A DNA stretch of 50,478 bases from positions 1-50,478 of the forward strand of contig NZ_JNYE01000066.1 in NCBI RefSeq assembly GCF_000717185.1. The letters run 5' to 3'. Below, one piece after another: positions 10,222 to 18,896 of the stretch. This DNA comes from Kitasatospora phosalacinea. GTDB taxonomy: Bacteria > Actinomycetota > Actinomycetes > Streptomycetales > Streptomycetaceae. Every line of letters starts with the position of its first letter. Positions within the stretch are counted from its first letter, which is position 1. Under the pieces are notes generated by a model that was not told where the DNA came from, did no database searches, and saw only the letters and a list, made by a program, of their open reading frames with translations. The position numbers and the translations under genes are program-made.

Positions 10222-10785
10222 ATGACGACGGGCACGGGCACGGGACCGGGACCGGCGGCGGCACTGACCGCGGCGGAGCTGACGCTGCCCCCCTGGGAGG
10301 ACGGCGACGCCGCCGCCCTCCCGGCCCTGCTCGCCGACCCGGAGATCCACCGCTGGACCTCCCACCGCCCCCTGCGCGGACGCGGGGACGCCCTGCGCTG
10401 GCTCGCCGCCGAACACGCGGGCCGCGCCACCGGGGCCCGCCTGGGCTTCGCCCTGCTCGCCCACGACCGGCTGGCGGGGCACGTCGTGCTCAAACGCCCC
10501 GGCGGCACCGGCGGCACCGGCGGCACCGGCGAGGTCGGCTACTGGACCGGCGCCGCCGCCCGCGGCCGCGGCCTCGCCACCCGGGCGGTGGCCCTGCTCT
10601 CCGCCTGGGCCCTCGACCCCTGCGGCGAGCTCGGCCTGACCCGTCTGGAACTGGTCCACAACGCGGGCAACCCCGCCTCCTGCCGGGTCGCCGAGAAGGC
10701 CGGCTACCGCCTCGAATCCCTCCTCCCGCCCCGCCCCCCGCACCCGCAGCAGGGCCACCTCCACACCCTGACCCGCCCGTCCTGA
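10222..10785 (+). CDS. GNAT family N-acetyltransferase (RimJ/RimL-like)
   Basis: A 187-residue acetyl-CoA-dependent N-acetyltransferase. The fold is recognisable from the RimJ/RimL-type start (LPPWEDGDAAALPALLADPEIHRW), the glycine-rich acetyl-CoA loop (GAAARGRGLATRAVALL, about residues 112-128), and the C-terminal LVHNAGNPASCRVAEKAGYRLE that closes such enzymes. A Gly-Gly-Thr triplet repeat (about 95-103) sits in a loop. GGAAGGGA precedes the ATG at proper spacing. The substrate cannot be told; protein N termini, amino acids or antibiotics are all possible. It faces the radical SAM operon convergently. Confidence 0.82.
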   Translation: MTTGTGTGPGPAAALTAAELTLPPWEDGDAAALPALLADPEIHRWTSHRPLRGRGDALRWLAAEHAGRATGARLGFALLAHDRLAGHVVLKRPGGTGGTGGTGEVGYWTGAAARGRGLATRAVALLSAWALDPCGELGLTRLELVHNAGNPASCRVAEKAGYRLESLLPPRPPHPQQGHLHTLTRPS

Positions 10786-10929
10786 CCAGCCCCCGCCCCC
10801 ACCCCCGCCCCACCCGCGCACGACGGACACGCACAGGGCGCACGGGAGATCGCTCCGTCGACCCCTCTCCCTACCGACTTGTCGACCTTCCGCCCCCGGC
10901 CCGACCCCACCCAGCCCCGCCCCGGCCGC

Positions 10930-12054
10930 TCACCCGGGGCCGTAGCGGCGGGCCAGCCTGCGGACCTCTGCCTCCTTGAACGCCCGGACCTCCTCCACGA
11001 TCCCGCTGTCCGGGAGTTCGGCGACCGGCACGCAGAGGTCCATCCGCTGGATGCAGACGCCGACCGTGTACTCCCCCTGCTCGGTCAGGTACAGCCGGAT
11101 TCCGTAGTACCCCTCCTGGCAGTCCGCACCGTTGTCGAACCGGCAGGACGCGCAGGTGTCCGGGAGCCGCACCGGCAGCAGCCGCTTGACGTGGACGGCC
11201 CGGCCGCCGAGCGCCCGGTAGAGCGTGCGTTCGTCGGAGGTGCCCGCGGTGAACGTCCGCAGCACCGGCTCCGCACCGACCCGGGCCAGCACCTCGGAGA
11301 TCGCCGCGAGCGACTCCGCCCCGTCCTGGATGCTGGTGAGCATCCGCACGTCCGCGAACTGGCCGTACGCCTCGACCAGGTTGACGGCCCGGTCCACGTG
11401 GGCCGGGCCGGGAACGACGACGTTCACCGAGGCCTTCACCCCGTGCGACACCGCGGCCCGGACGGTCTGGGTCGCCGCTCGGACCTTCGCCCCGGCCAGC
11501 GCCGCCGATCCGAAGCGCCCGGGGTGCTGGACCGCCCGCAGTTCCTCGGCCGTGGTGCCGAAGACCGAGACGTTGACCCGGTCGAGCCCGGCCGCCGAGC
11601 AGTCCGGCATCACCTGGCGTCCGCGTTCCCCGTTGCTGGTCATGCCGACGCCCAGCCCCATGCCGGTGAGCGCCGCGACCAACCCGGACACCTCCGGGTG
11701 CAGGGTCGGCTCCCCTCCCGTGAGGTGGACCTCGTCGGCGTCGAAGGCCTTCGCCACCGCCCGCACTGCCCGCCGGAAGGCGCGGTCCGGCGCCATCCGC
11801 GCGGCGAGGAACCCGGCTCCGTTCGTCGCGCCGTAGATCGACACCCGCCCGGTCCGTCCCGGCCCCGCGACGAAGGGCAGGGCCGTGCGGTCCCGGTTGT
11901 CCGCGGTGACCGGCGTCCCCTCGTTGTGGCAGAACGTGCAGGCCAGTCCGCAGTCGTCGATCACCTTGATCCGGATGCTCCGGTCCCGGACGATCCGGAC
12001 CGCCGGACGCTGGTTCTCCGCCAAGGCCCCTCCCCTCTCCGTCCGGTCCCTCAT
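10930..12054 (-). CDS. Radical SAM enzyme with C-terminal Cys-rich region
   Basis: A 374-residue radical S-adenosylmethionine enzyme. The cluster motif C35-x3-C39-x2-C42 (CGLACTFC) is followed by the SAM-binding LTGGEPTLHP stretch. A second cysteine set near residues 300-345 (CASCRFDNGADC, then CIQRMDLC) suggests an auxiliary iron-sulfur site as in the MoaA and SPASM groups. The start ATG at 12054 overlaps the upstream stop (ATGA), which rules out a longer start at 12225. It is the last gene of a tight operon with a P-loop kinase and a CYTH protein. Substrate unknown; an operon-encoded nucleotide or small-molecule product is plausible but only inferred. Confidence 0.85.
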   Translation of the reverse strand: MRDRTERGGALAENQRPAVRIVRDRSIRIKVIDDCGLACTFCHNEGTPVTADNRDRTALPFVAGPGRTGRVSIYGATNGAGFLAARMAPDRAFRRAVRAVAKAFDADEVHLTGGEPTLHPEVSGLVAALTGMGLGVGMTSNGERGRQVMPDCSAAGLDRVNVSVFGTTAEELRAVQHPGRFGSAALAGAKVRAATQTVRAAVSHGVKASVNVVVPGPAHVDRAVNLVEAYGQFADVRMLTSIQDGAESLAAISEVLARVGAEPVLRTFTAGTSDERTLYRALGGRAVHVKRLLPVRLPDTCASCRFDNGADCQEGYYGIRLYLTEQGEYTVGVCIQRMDLCVPVAELPDSGIVEEVRAFKEAEVRRLARRYGPG

Positions 12055-12584
12055 GCGAAGGTGAGCCGGGCGATCGCCTCGATGTCGATCCCGTAGCGGT
12101 GGTAGACCCTGGTGGTGTTCTCGCTCGTCAGCCCGGCCAGCGGCAGCCCGAGCGCGGCCACCGTCGCGTAGACGTGCTCGGCGCTGTCCCCCTCGACCTC
12201 CAGGTACGGGGGGATCAGCGGCCACTCGTCGATCTCGACGGCCGCACCGCCGAGCCGCCAGGAGGAGCGGCGGTTCTCCTGGTACGCCTTCGGTCGGTGC
12301 CCGAGCTTCTCCAGCAGCGCGTTCGTCGTCTCGAAGTCACCGACCGCCGTCTCCGTCTCGGTCACCCCGTCGATCGCGTCGGAGTGGATCTCCTTCACGC
12401 ACAGCGTGACGCCGCTGCCGGTGTCCCGCAGCCGCAGCCACGCCCCCGGCCGGTCCGGGAGATCGTAGACGTAGCGCCGCTGGAGGCGGTCGGCCACGTG
12501 CTCGGCACCGGCCGCGACCAGCAGGGCGCGGATCTTCCCCGGCTCGACGTCGAGGATCTTCGCTTCGAACTCAGTGGTGCTCAC
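12051..12584 (-). CDS. CYTH-domain protein (class IV adenylate cyclase/triphosphatase-like)
   Basis: A 177-residue protein with the CYTH tunnel fold. The diagnostic ExExK motif is at residues 5-9 (EFEAK), with the charged strands expected in the family (LRLRD, LCVKEI, VEIDEW, LEVEGD) following. Family members cleave triphosphates such as ATP, polyphosphate or thiamine triphosphate with Mg2+, or make cAMP (CyaB type); which reaction applies cannot be read. The GTG start at 12584 is 7 nt after AAGGAGG and overlaps the kinase gene by 14 nt; the stop overlaps the radical SAM gene by 4 nt. Such packing implies one translational unit. Confidence 0.85.
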   Translation of the reverse strand: MSTTEFEAKILDVEPGKIRALLVAAGAEHVADRLQRRYVYDLPDRPGAWLRLRDTGSGVTLCVKEIHSDAIDGVTETETAVGDFETTNALLEKLGHRPKAYQENRRSSWRLGGAAVEIDEWPLIPPYLEVEGDSAEHVYATVAALGLPLAGLTSENTTRVYHRYGIDIEAIARLTFA

Positions 12585-13224
12585 GGGGAGCCTCCTTCTC
12601 CTGCCGACGGATCCGAACCTGCCTGCGGACGACGGACACGACCGCCTCCGCCACCTCGCCCGGCGTGCGCCCGGTGCCGTCCACCGGGACGAGACCGAAC
12701 GCGCGGTACACCCGGGAGCTCTCGGCGACCCCCGGCTCCTCCCGCCGGTGCCAACCACTCAGCGCCCCGAGTACGGCCCGCTCGCGCAGGCGCTCCCGGC
12801 GGACACGCTCGTCCACTTCCAGCAGCACCGCCGCGTCCGGGAGCAGCACCCCGTCCGGGTAGGCCACCGGCCAGTCCTGTCCCATCGCCCGGTGCGTGGC
12901 GACGGTCCGCGGGAAGTAGGACTCGACCACCACCGGCCGCCCGCTGCCGACGAGTTCCCTGGCCTTCTCGGACTTCACGTGGTTCGCCATCAACCACCAG
13001 TGGAGCCGCGCGGGCAGGATCCCGGCGTCGTCCACCTCGGCCCGCATCCGGGAGAACCCCGGCAGGGTGTCGTCCGTGAGGTGGACGCCACCGAGCAGGG
13101 CCGCGACCAGCGGGGCGACGGTCGTCTTCCCGCTCGCGCTGAGGCCGTCCAGGGTGACGAAAGCTCCGCGGTCCGCACCGCGGGGTCGCGGGAACCGCTG
13201 TTCTGCTTCCAACTCCACTTGCAT
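12571..13224 (-). CDS. P-loop kinase (thymidylate kinase-like)
   Basis: A 217-residue P-loop phosphotransferase. The Walker A motif is G27-LSAS-GKT (VTLDGLSASGKTT), followed by an Asp-rich segment (LTDDTLPGFSRM), VVESYFPRT in the position of the DR(Y/F)-type motif of dTMP kinases, and a lid-like LLEVDERVRRERLRER region. It resembles the thymidylate kinase superfamily but is not a housekeeping Tmk by sequence. AGGAG precedes the ATG by 6 nt. It opens the kinase-CYTH-radical SAM operon, which diverges from the WhiJ-like regulator gene across about 150 bp. Phosphorylation of a nucleotide or other small molecule is inferred. Confidence 0.82.
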   Translation of the reverse strand: MQVELEAEQRFPRPRGADRGAFVTLDGLSASGKTTVAPLVAALLGGVHLTDDTLPGFSRMRAEVDDAGILPARLHWWLMANHVKSEKARELVGSGRPVVVESYFPRTVATHRAMGQDWPVAYPDGVLLPDAAVLLEVDERVRRERLRERAVLGALSGWHRREEPGVAESSRVYRAFGLVPVDGTGRTPGEVAEAVVSVVRRQVRIRRQEKEAPREHH

Positions 13225-13376
13225 GCAGCACTCCTGACGATCCGGGGGATTCTCGTTCCGAGTAACAGCATCGGCACGGAGCGCTACCCTCACCAGGGCC
13301 GCCAGTCCAACTCCGCAGCTGTGAGAGGGGAACCCAGTCCATACCGAACCCGCGAGACCTCGACCCGGCCGCCTCG

Positions 13377-14189
13377 ATGGCGGCCCTGTTCGGCTCGGAA
13401 CTGCGCCGGATCCGCGCTGAGGCCAACCTGAGCCAGGACGCGCTGGGCGAAGTCCTTGGCTACACCGGATCGCTGGTCGGCCAGATCGAGACGGCGAAGC
13501 GCTCCCCCACCCAGGAGTTCGCCGAACGCCTGGACGGGGCGTTGGGAACGGGCGGACTGTTCGGCCGACTCTGGCCGCACGTCGGACGGGGGCCCTACCC
13601 GGACTACTTCCGGACGTACGCGGAACTCGAACGGAGGGCGTCGGAAATCCTCGAGTTCGGCGGGTTCCTGATTCCGGGGCTGGGCCAGACCGAGCAGTAC
13701 ATGCGAGCGATCTTCCGCTCGGGGCTGCCCTTCGCGCCGGAGGCGGGGGTCGAGAGCAGCATCCGCACCCGGCTCCTCCGTCAGGAGTTGCTCTCCGGTC
13801 CAACACGCCCCGTGTTGTGGTGGCTGATCGACGAGGCCGCGATCCGCCGACCGATCGGCGGATCCGCGGTGATGGCCGGTCAACTCCGCCACCTGACCGA
13901 GCTGATCCGCTCAAGGGTAGTGGTAGTGCAGGTGCTTGAGCAGCGGAGTGGCGCACATGCCGCTCTGGAGGGCGCCTTGACCCTCATGTCGTTTGCCGAC
14001 GGCAGCCCGGACGTGGCATACATCGAGGGACCGCACGTAGGCGTGCTGGTCGAGAGCACGGAGACCGTCCGGAAGATCCGTCTGACTTACGATCTCGCCC
14101 GGGCCGACGCCCTCTCCCCGAAGGCGTCGCTGGCTCTCATCGACAGAGCGACTGAGGAGCACGCGAGTGAAGAAGACCGACGCGCTTGA
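13377..14189 (+). CDS. WhiJ-like helix-turn-helix regulator with DUF5753
   Basis: A 270-residue DNA-binding regulator with an XRE-type helix-turn-helix (about residues 5-60, LSQDALGEVLGYTGSLVGQIE) followed by the DUF5753 ligand-like domain. Streptomycetes encode many such proteins beside DUF397 partners. The ATG at 13377 has no ribosome site. The upstream in-frame codons spell PNPRDLDPAAS, a typical start of this family, preceded by an ATA at 13341 eight bases after GAGAGGGGAAC. The true start may therefore be that ATA, or an ATG miscalled as ATA. It overlaps the DUF397 gene by 23 nt and could regulate the divergent kinase operon. Confidence 0.88.
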   Translation: MAALFGSELRRIRAEANLSQDALGEVLGYTGSLVGQIETAKRSPTQEFAERLDGALGTGGLFGRLWPHVGRGPYPDYFRTYAELERRASEILEFGGFLIPGLGQTEQYMRAIFRSGLPFAPEAGVESSIRTRLLRQELLSGPTRPVLWWLIDEAAIRRPIGGSAVMAGQLRHLTELIRSRVVVVQVLEQRSGAHAALEGALTLMSFADGSPDVAYIEGPHVGVLVESTETVRKIRLTYDLARADALSPKASLALIDRATEEHASEEDRRA

Positions 14190-14373
14190 GTGGCACAAGT
14201 CCAGCTACAGCGGTGCATCGGGCGGCAACTGCGTCGAGGTCGCCGCCCCCGACTCCGCGACCACCGCCGTCCGTGACTCGAAGGACCCGAACGGTCCCCG
14301 GCTCCGCTTCTCCAACAGCACCTGGGCGTCCTTCGCCGCCGCAGCTGCCGGGGGTGCTTTCGGCGAGGCCTGA
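14167..14373 (+). CDS. DUF397 small regulator partner
   Basis: A 68-residue DUF397 protein with the family hallmark WHKSSYSGASGGNCVEVA near the N terminus and VRDSKDPNGPRLRFSNSTWASF in the second half. These small proteins are usually encoded next to WhiJ-like regulators and are thought to antagonise or modulate them by direct contact. The GTG start at 14167 follows GAGGAG by 7 nt and lies inside the upstream regulator gene, so translation is coupled. Confidence 0.9.
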   Translation: MKKTDALEWHKSSYSGASGGNCVEVAAPDSATTAVRDSKDPNGPRLRFSNSTWASFAAAAAGGAFGEA

Positions 14374-14538
14374 CCCGTCGGGTCGGCGGTGACGGCTCCG
14401 GTGGCCGCCGACGCCGCCGCGGGTGCCGGTCCGGGCAGCTGCCCGTTCTCGTGGTGGACGTTCCGGCGTGACCGGGGTGGGTGGGCGCAGGAGAATGGAA
14501 CGGTTCGCGGAAGCCCTGAGAGGCCCGGGAGGCGTGCG

Positions 14539-14832
14539 ATGCGAACTTTGATCGTCGCGGAGATCGACACCGACAAGTCCAACGACCTGATCACCAGCGG
14601 GCAGATGCCCGAGATGATGGGCCGGATGATGGAGCAGTTGCGGCCCGAGGCGGCGTACTTCTACCCGCTGAACGGCCACCGCGGGTTCACCCTGGTGGTG
14701 GACGTGGACCAGGAGTCCTCGCTGGTCACCACCATGGAGCCGCTGTGGATGCGGCTCGGGGCCAAGGTCACGGTGACGCCGTGCATGTCGGCGGACGAAC
14801 TGCGGGCCGGGATCGAGAAGTTGCGGGGCTGA
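14539..14832 (+). CDS. Small conserved protein, DUF3303-like
   Basis: A 97-residue soluble protein starting at the ATG at 14539, seven bases after GGGAGG; a longer frame from 14389 has no ribosome site. The alternating strand and helix pattern (MRTLIVAEIDTDKSNDLI, FTLVVDVDQESSL, AKVTVTPCMSADEL) suggests a ferredoxin-like alpha/beta fold as in DUF3303 and dimeric alpha-beta barrel proteins. The MMGRMMEQLRPEAAYFYP segment is methionine-rich. I do not know its function. It is followed by a strong palindrome and then the interrupted LysE gene. Confidence 0.7.
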   Translation: MRTLIVAEIDTDKSNDLITSGQMPEMMGRMMEQLRPEAAYFYPLNGHRGFTLVVDVDQESSLVTTMEPLWMRLGAKVTVTPCMSADELRAGIEKLRG

Positions 14833-14862
14833 GGGGCCGCGCGGAGCGGGGGCGCCCGGGGT

Positions 14863-14891
14863 CGGTACGGTCCGCGGCGCGGACCGTACCG
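14863..14891. terminator. Palindromic hairpin after the DUF3303-like gene
   Basis: The 14-base arm CGGTACGGTCCGCG (14863-14876) is exactly repeated in reverse complement at 14878-14891 around a single G. It lies 30 bases after the DUF3303-like stop and just past the end of the convergent LysE gene, so it fits a bidirectional factor-independent terminator. There is no U tract, as is usual in these genomes. Confidence 0.65.
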
Positions 14892-15000
14892 GCCTCCTGG
14901 GCAGCCTCGTCGCGGCCGGGACGTCCACGCCCCCGCCGCGGCTGGACGCGGAACCCGGCGGGGCGGGGCGGAGGTCGGACGGGGGAGCCGCGGTCGGTGG

Positions 15001-15262
15001 TCAGTCGCCGAGGGCGAGCTTCGCGCCGAAGCCGAGCACTGCGACGCCGGTGGCCCGGTCCAGCAGGCGGCGGACGGAGGGGCGGCGCAGCCGGGTGCGC
15101 AGGGTGCGGGCGAAGGCGATCAGGACGGCGGACCACAGCAGGCCCTCGGCCACGTGCACGGAGGTGAGCAGCACGCCGGCGGCGAGGTGCGGGGCGCCCG
15201 CCGGGATGAACGGCGGCAGGACGGCCACGTAGAAGACGCCGACCTTCGGGTTGAGCAGGTTG
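15001..15262 (-). pseudogene. LysE-family exporter, C-terminal part (cut by transposon)
   Basis: Encodes the second half of a LysE/RhtB amino-acid exporter: NLLNPKVGVFYVAVLPPFIP, a conserved family signature, then hydrophobic helices ending LGFGAKLALGD and a TGA at 15001. The N-terminal half lies 9.8 kb away at 25110-25486. Joining 25486-25110 to 15262-15001 (removing the element and one target copy) restores an uninterrupted 212-residue frame, the usual LysE length, reading WRRGTLTNLLNPK across the join. This half has no start or ribosome site. Confidence 0.9.
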
Positions 15263-15267
15263 GTGAG
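15263..15267. repeat. Target-site duplication, left copy (GTGAG)
   Basis: The five bases GTGAG directly abut the left end of the transposon and recur at 25110-25114 abutting its right end. Five-base duplications are characteristic of Tn3-family insertion. The exact match indicates a simple transposition event with no later rearrangement of the ends. Confidence 0.92.
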
Positions 15268-15326
15268 GGGGTCCAGCCAAGGTGAGCTCAAAAGGGGCAG
15301 TGGGATGATCTTGAAGTTGTGAGCCC
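15268..15326 (+). repeat. Left terminal inverted repeat (IRL)
   Basis: Matches the reverse complement of 25051-25109 over 59 bases with five mismatches. The outer 20 bases are identical, and a 24-base inner block starting AAAAGGGGCAGTGGGATG is also identical. The GGGG outer end is typical of Tn3-family elements. Transposase binding is expected in the inner part. Confidence 0.92.
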
Positions 15327-15466
15327 GCGTTCCGGGCCTAGCACCCAGGGCTTGCCGCTGTCCCGGGTACCGCTGTTCCAATGCTCTCCCGGCGCTGACG
15401 CCACGATGATCTCGCGCGGGTGCGTACCGCGTGCCCGGCAGGGGCTGGGTATCGGGTGGGGTGGGG

Positions 15467-18400
15467 ATGACTTCGATCGAGCGGACCGCGTATCCGCGGT
15501 TCAAGCGGTTGATCACGGCGCGTGAGCTGCATGTGTTCTTCACGCCGTGCGAGGAGGAGCGGGCTTGGGCGGAGGAGGCTGCGGACTCCGATGAGCACCA
15601 GCTGACGCTGTTGTTGGCGCTGAAGTCGTACCAGCGGATGGGCTGTTTCCCGAAAGCGCACGACGTGCCGGACCAGGTGATGGAGTTCGTGCGGCGGGCG
15701 GCGGAGCTCCCGGAGGACACCCTGCCGGTGTACGGCTCGGAGCGGACGGCCAAGAGCCAGCGGAGCATGGTCCGTCAGCGGTGCGGGATGCGCTACGACG
15801 GGCCTGCCGCCCGGGCGCTGGCCGAGGAGACGATGCGGATCGGGGCGGCGTCGAAGAACAACCCCGCGGACCTGATCAACATCGCGCTGGAGAAGCTGGT
15901 GGAGGCCGGGCTGGAGATCCCGAGCTTCTCCACCCTGGACGCGATGGCCTCCACCGTGCGGGCCCGGGTGAACGAGGAGATCCTGGCCGGCATCCGGGAG
16001 CGGATGACCGAGGACGAGCGAGCGCGGCTGCTGGGCCTGGTCGACGTCGTCGGCCTGGACGGCAAGACGCTGTTCAACGCGCTCAAGCACAACCCCGGGC
16101 GGGCGACCTGGTCGAACTTCAAGCGCCTCAAGGGCCACCTGGCGTGGGTCGACGGGCTCGGCGAGACGGCCAGGTGGCTGGAGTCGGTGGCGACGGGGAA
16201 GGTCGCGGACTTCGCCGGGGAGGCGGAGGCCCAGGACGCGGCGACGCTCAAGGACTACACCGCCCGCCGCCGGGTCGCGCTGATCGCCTGCCTGGCAGCG
16301 AAGGCCAGGATGCGGGCCCGCGACGACCTGACGACGATGTTCTGCAAGCGGATGGCGGGCAAGGCGAAGAAGGCCCGCGAGGAGCTGGCGGAGATCCGGC
16401 GCCAGCAGCAGGAGATCGTGGAGACGCTGGTCGCCAACTACCGCACGCTGCTGCAGCAGGTCGACGTCGGCGGGCCCGCGCAGACCGCGCGGGCGAAGGC
16501 TGCCGCGCTGACCCAGCGGGCGCTGGACGCGCTGGAGGGCCTGGACGAGGAGTCGAGCGCGGCCGAGGCGGTCCGCCAGCTGGAGGGCCGCGTCTCGCCC
16601 GCCCTGCTGACACTGGCCGAAGGACTGATGGTGCAGTCGAACGGGCTCGCCTCGCTCACCGCGGCGGTGGAAGGGCTCGGCGGGTTCGACGCCCAGTACG
16701 CGCAGATCGAGCGGGTCTCCGCCCACCACGGCGACAACTGGGAGGTGCTGCTGCACGGGCACCTGAAGGCGGACCGGCCGGTGATGTTCGACCTGCCCGA
16801 CGTGATCGAGCTGAGGGCCACCAGCGAGGACTCCTCGGTGCTGGACGCCCTTGCCCACGCCAGGGCCCACCGGGCGCTGGTGCGCGACTTCATCCCCGAC
16901 CTCGACGCGGACGGCCGCAAAGTGGACGTCTCCTTCGCCACCCAGAACTGGCAGAAGGCGATCCGCGACCGGCGCCGGCCCGGGCATTTCGTGCGCCGCC
17001 ACTTCGAGGCGATGGTCTTCTTCTACCTCGCGGACGAGCTCCGCACCGGCGACGTCGCGGTGCTCGGCTCGGAGGAGTACGCGGACTGGTCCGAGCAGCT
17101 GCTGCCCTGGGATCAGGTGGAGGCGAAGCTGCCGGAGTACCTGGCGGAGGTCGGCCTGGCCGCGCCGGACGGCCAGGTGCCGTTCGACGGCCGCGCGCTG
17201 GTCGCCCAGCTGCGCGGGCGGTTGAGCGCGGCGGCGGCTGCGGCGGACGGCGAGTACCCGGACAACGACGAGCTGTTCATCGACCCCGACAGCGGGGCGC
17301 CCAGGCTCAAGGCCCGCCGGGCGGAGAAGCCCCGCAAGAGTGCGCAGGTGCTGGAGCAGGCCGTCAAGGAGCGGATGCCCGAACGCACCCTGCTGGGGAT
17401 CGTGGCCCGCACCGCGTACTGGACCGAGTGGTGGAACCGGTTCGGGCCGGCGTCCGGCAACGACCCCAAGCTGAGGGACCCGTTCGGCCGGTACGTGATC
17501 ACGACGTTCGTGAAGGGCACGAACATGACCTTCGCCGAGGCCGCCCGGCACATCGCCGGCGTCTCCGGCCACGAACTCTCCATCGCGTCCCGCCGCCACG
17601 TCACCACCGCGAAGCTGAACGAGGCGATCGGCGACGTGGTCGACCGGCATGCTCAGCTCGACCTGTCCCGCGCGTGGGGCAACGGCACCACCGCGGCGGC
17701 CGACGGCACCCACATGGACACCTACCTGGACAACCTGCTCGCCGAGACCAGCGTCCGGTACGGGGCGGTCGGCGGCATCGCCTACCACCACGTCTCCGAC
17801 CTCTACATCGCGCTGTTCACGCGCTTCGTGCCGTGCGGGGTGTGGGAGGCCGTCTACATCATCGAGGGCTTGCTGAAGAACACTTCCGAGGTCCGCCCGA
17901 CCACCCTCCACGCGGACACCCAGGGGCAGAGCTACCCGGTCTTCGCCATCGCCCACCTGCTCGGCATCGACCTGATGCCCCGCATCCGCAACTGGAAGGA
18001 CCTGCTGTTCTTCCGCCCCTCGCGCACCGAGAGTTACGAGCACATCGACGCCCTGTTCGGCGAGATGGGGCGCAACGTCATCGACTGGCGCCTGATCGAG
18101 ACCCATTTCCGGGACCTGATGCGGGTGATCGTCTCGATCCGCGAGGGGGCCATCTCCTCCGTGCTGCTGCTGCGGCGCCTGCGCTCGGGCTCCCGGCGCA
18201 ACGCCACCTACACCGCCTTCCGCGAGGTGGGCAAGGTCATCCGCACCGTCCAGCTCCTGCGCTACCTCTCGGACAGCCCGCTGCGGGCCCGGGTGACGGC
18301 AGCGACCAACAAGGTCGAGGCGTTCAACGGCTTCTCGGACTGGGTGCGCTTCGGGCAGAACGGCACGGTGGCGGCGAACGACCCGGCCGAGCAGGAGAAG

Positions 18401-18664
18401 GACGTGAAGTTCACCTCCCTGCTGGCCAACCTGGTGATCTTCCACAACACCCTGGACATCGCCGACGTCGTCCGTGAGCTGCAGGCCCAGGGCCGAGCGG
18501 TCGACCCGCTCGACCTCGCGCAGGTCTCCCCGTACCTGACGGAGCACATCAAGCGGTTCGGCGAGTACTCCACCCACGAACTCGGCATCACACCCGACGC
18601 CTACGACGCCCGCTTGGACGTCGACTTCAGTGTGCTCGGCGACGAGAAGGCGACAGCAGCATGA
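15467..18664 (+). CDS. tnpA: Tn3-family transposase
   Basis: A 1,065-residue replicative transposase of the Tn3 family, which acts on the terminal repeats to form cointegrates. The N-terminal DNA-binding half starts MTSIERTAYPRFKR. The catalytic half has the DDE triad in expected contexts: D746 in AAADGTHMD, D817 in LHADTQGQS and E951 in NKVEAFNGFSDW. Length and motifs suggest an intact enzyme. The ATG at 15467 follows a G-rich stretch; an in-frame ATG 36 bases upstream lacks family similarity. Transcription would begin within or just inside the left repeat. A 12-bp-stem hairpin follows the stop by about 105 bases. Confidence 0.94.
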   Translation: MTSIERTAYPRFKRLITARELHVFFTPCEEERAWAEEAADSDEHQLTLLLALKSYQRMGCFPKAHDVPDQVMEFVRRAAELPEDTLPVYGSERTAKSQRSMVRQRCGMRYDGPAARALAEETMRIGAASKNNPADLINIALEKLVEAGLEIPSFSTLDAMASTVRARVNEEILAGIRERMTEDERARLLGLVDVVGLDGKTLFNALKHNPGRATWSNFKRLKGHLAWVDGLGETARWLESVATGKVADFAGEAEAQDAATLKDYTARRRVALIACLAAKARMRARDDLTTMFCKRMAGKAKKAREELAEIRRQQQEIVETLVANYRTLLQQVDVGGPAQTARAKAAALTQRALDALEGLDEESSAAEAVRQLEGRVSPALLTLAEGLMVQSNGLASLTAAVEGLGGFDAQYAQIERVSAHHGDNWEVLLHGHLKADRPVMFDLPDVIELRATSEDSSVLDALAHARAHRALVRDFIPDLDADGRKVDVSFATQNWQKAIRDRRRPGHFVRRHFEAMVFFYLADELRTGDVAVLGSEEYADWSEQLLPWDQVEAKLPEYLAEVGLAAPDGQVPFDGRALVAQLRGRLSAAAAAADGEYPDNDELFIDPDSGAPRLKARRAEKPRKSAQVLEQAVKERMPERTLLGIVARTAYWTEWWNRFGPASGNDPKLRDPFGRYVITTFVKGTNMTFAEAARHIAGVSGHELSIASRRHVTTAKLNEAIGDVVDRHAQLDLSRAWGNGTTAAADGTHMDTYLDNLLAETSVRYGAVGGIAYHHVSDLYIALFTRFVPCGVWEAVYIIEGLLKNTSEVRPTTLHADTQGQSYPVFAIAHLLGIDLMPRIRNWKDLLFFRPSRTESYEHIDALFGEMGRNVIDWRLIETHFRDLMRVIVSIREGAISSVLLLRRLRSGSRRNATYTAFREVGKVIRTVQLLRYLSDSPLRARVTAATNKVEAFNGFSDWVRFGQNGTVAANDPAEQEKDVKFTSLLANLVIFHNTLDIADVVRELQAQGRAVDPLDLAQVSPYLTEHIKRFGEYSTHELGITPDAYDARLDVDFSVLGDEKATAA

Positions 18665-18770
18665 CGGCCCTGAACGTCGAGCGGGCTCGGCGTCGAACCA
18701 GCACGAGGATTCCTCCCTCCGGTACTGCAGCCGGTCATGGGCGGCGGGAGGGCAGTTCTCGGACACCCTT

Positions 18771-18800
18771 CTCGCGGCAGGCCCGGGAGCCTGCCGCGAG
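18771..18800 (+). terminator. Hairpin terminator after tnpA
   Basis: CTCGCGGCAGGC (18771-18782) pairs perfectly with 18789-18800 around a 6-base loop. It lies just downstream of tnpA and inside a dubious 79-codon frame (18661-18900) that overlaps the tnpA stop, which argues against that frame being a gene. Confidence 0.65.
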
Positions 18801-18896
18801 AGGCCGGGCCCCGGCCGGTGCAAGCCGCCGGGTCTGCGGGAGCCGACGCGTACGGCCGGAGCGGGGCGCGAGCGAGATCCGCCAGGCTTCCCGAGG

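Noticed and set aside
14137..14928. Leftward frame opposite DUF397 and DUF3303-like genes
   Set aside because: No domain or ribosome site; both rightward genes are better supported.
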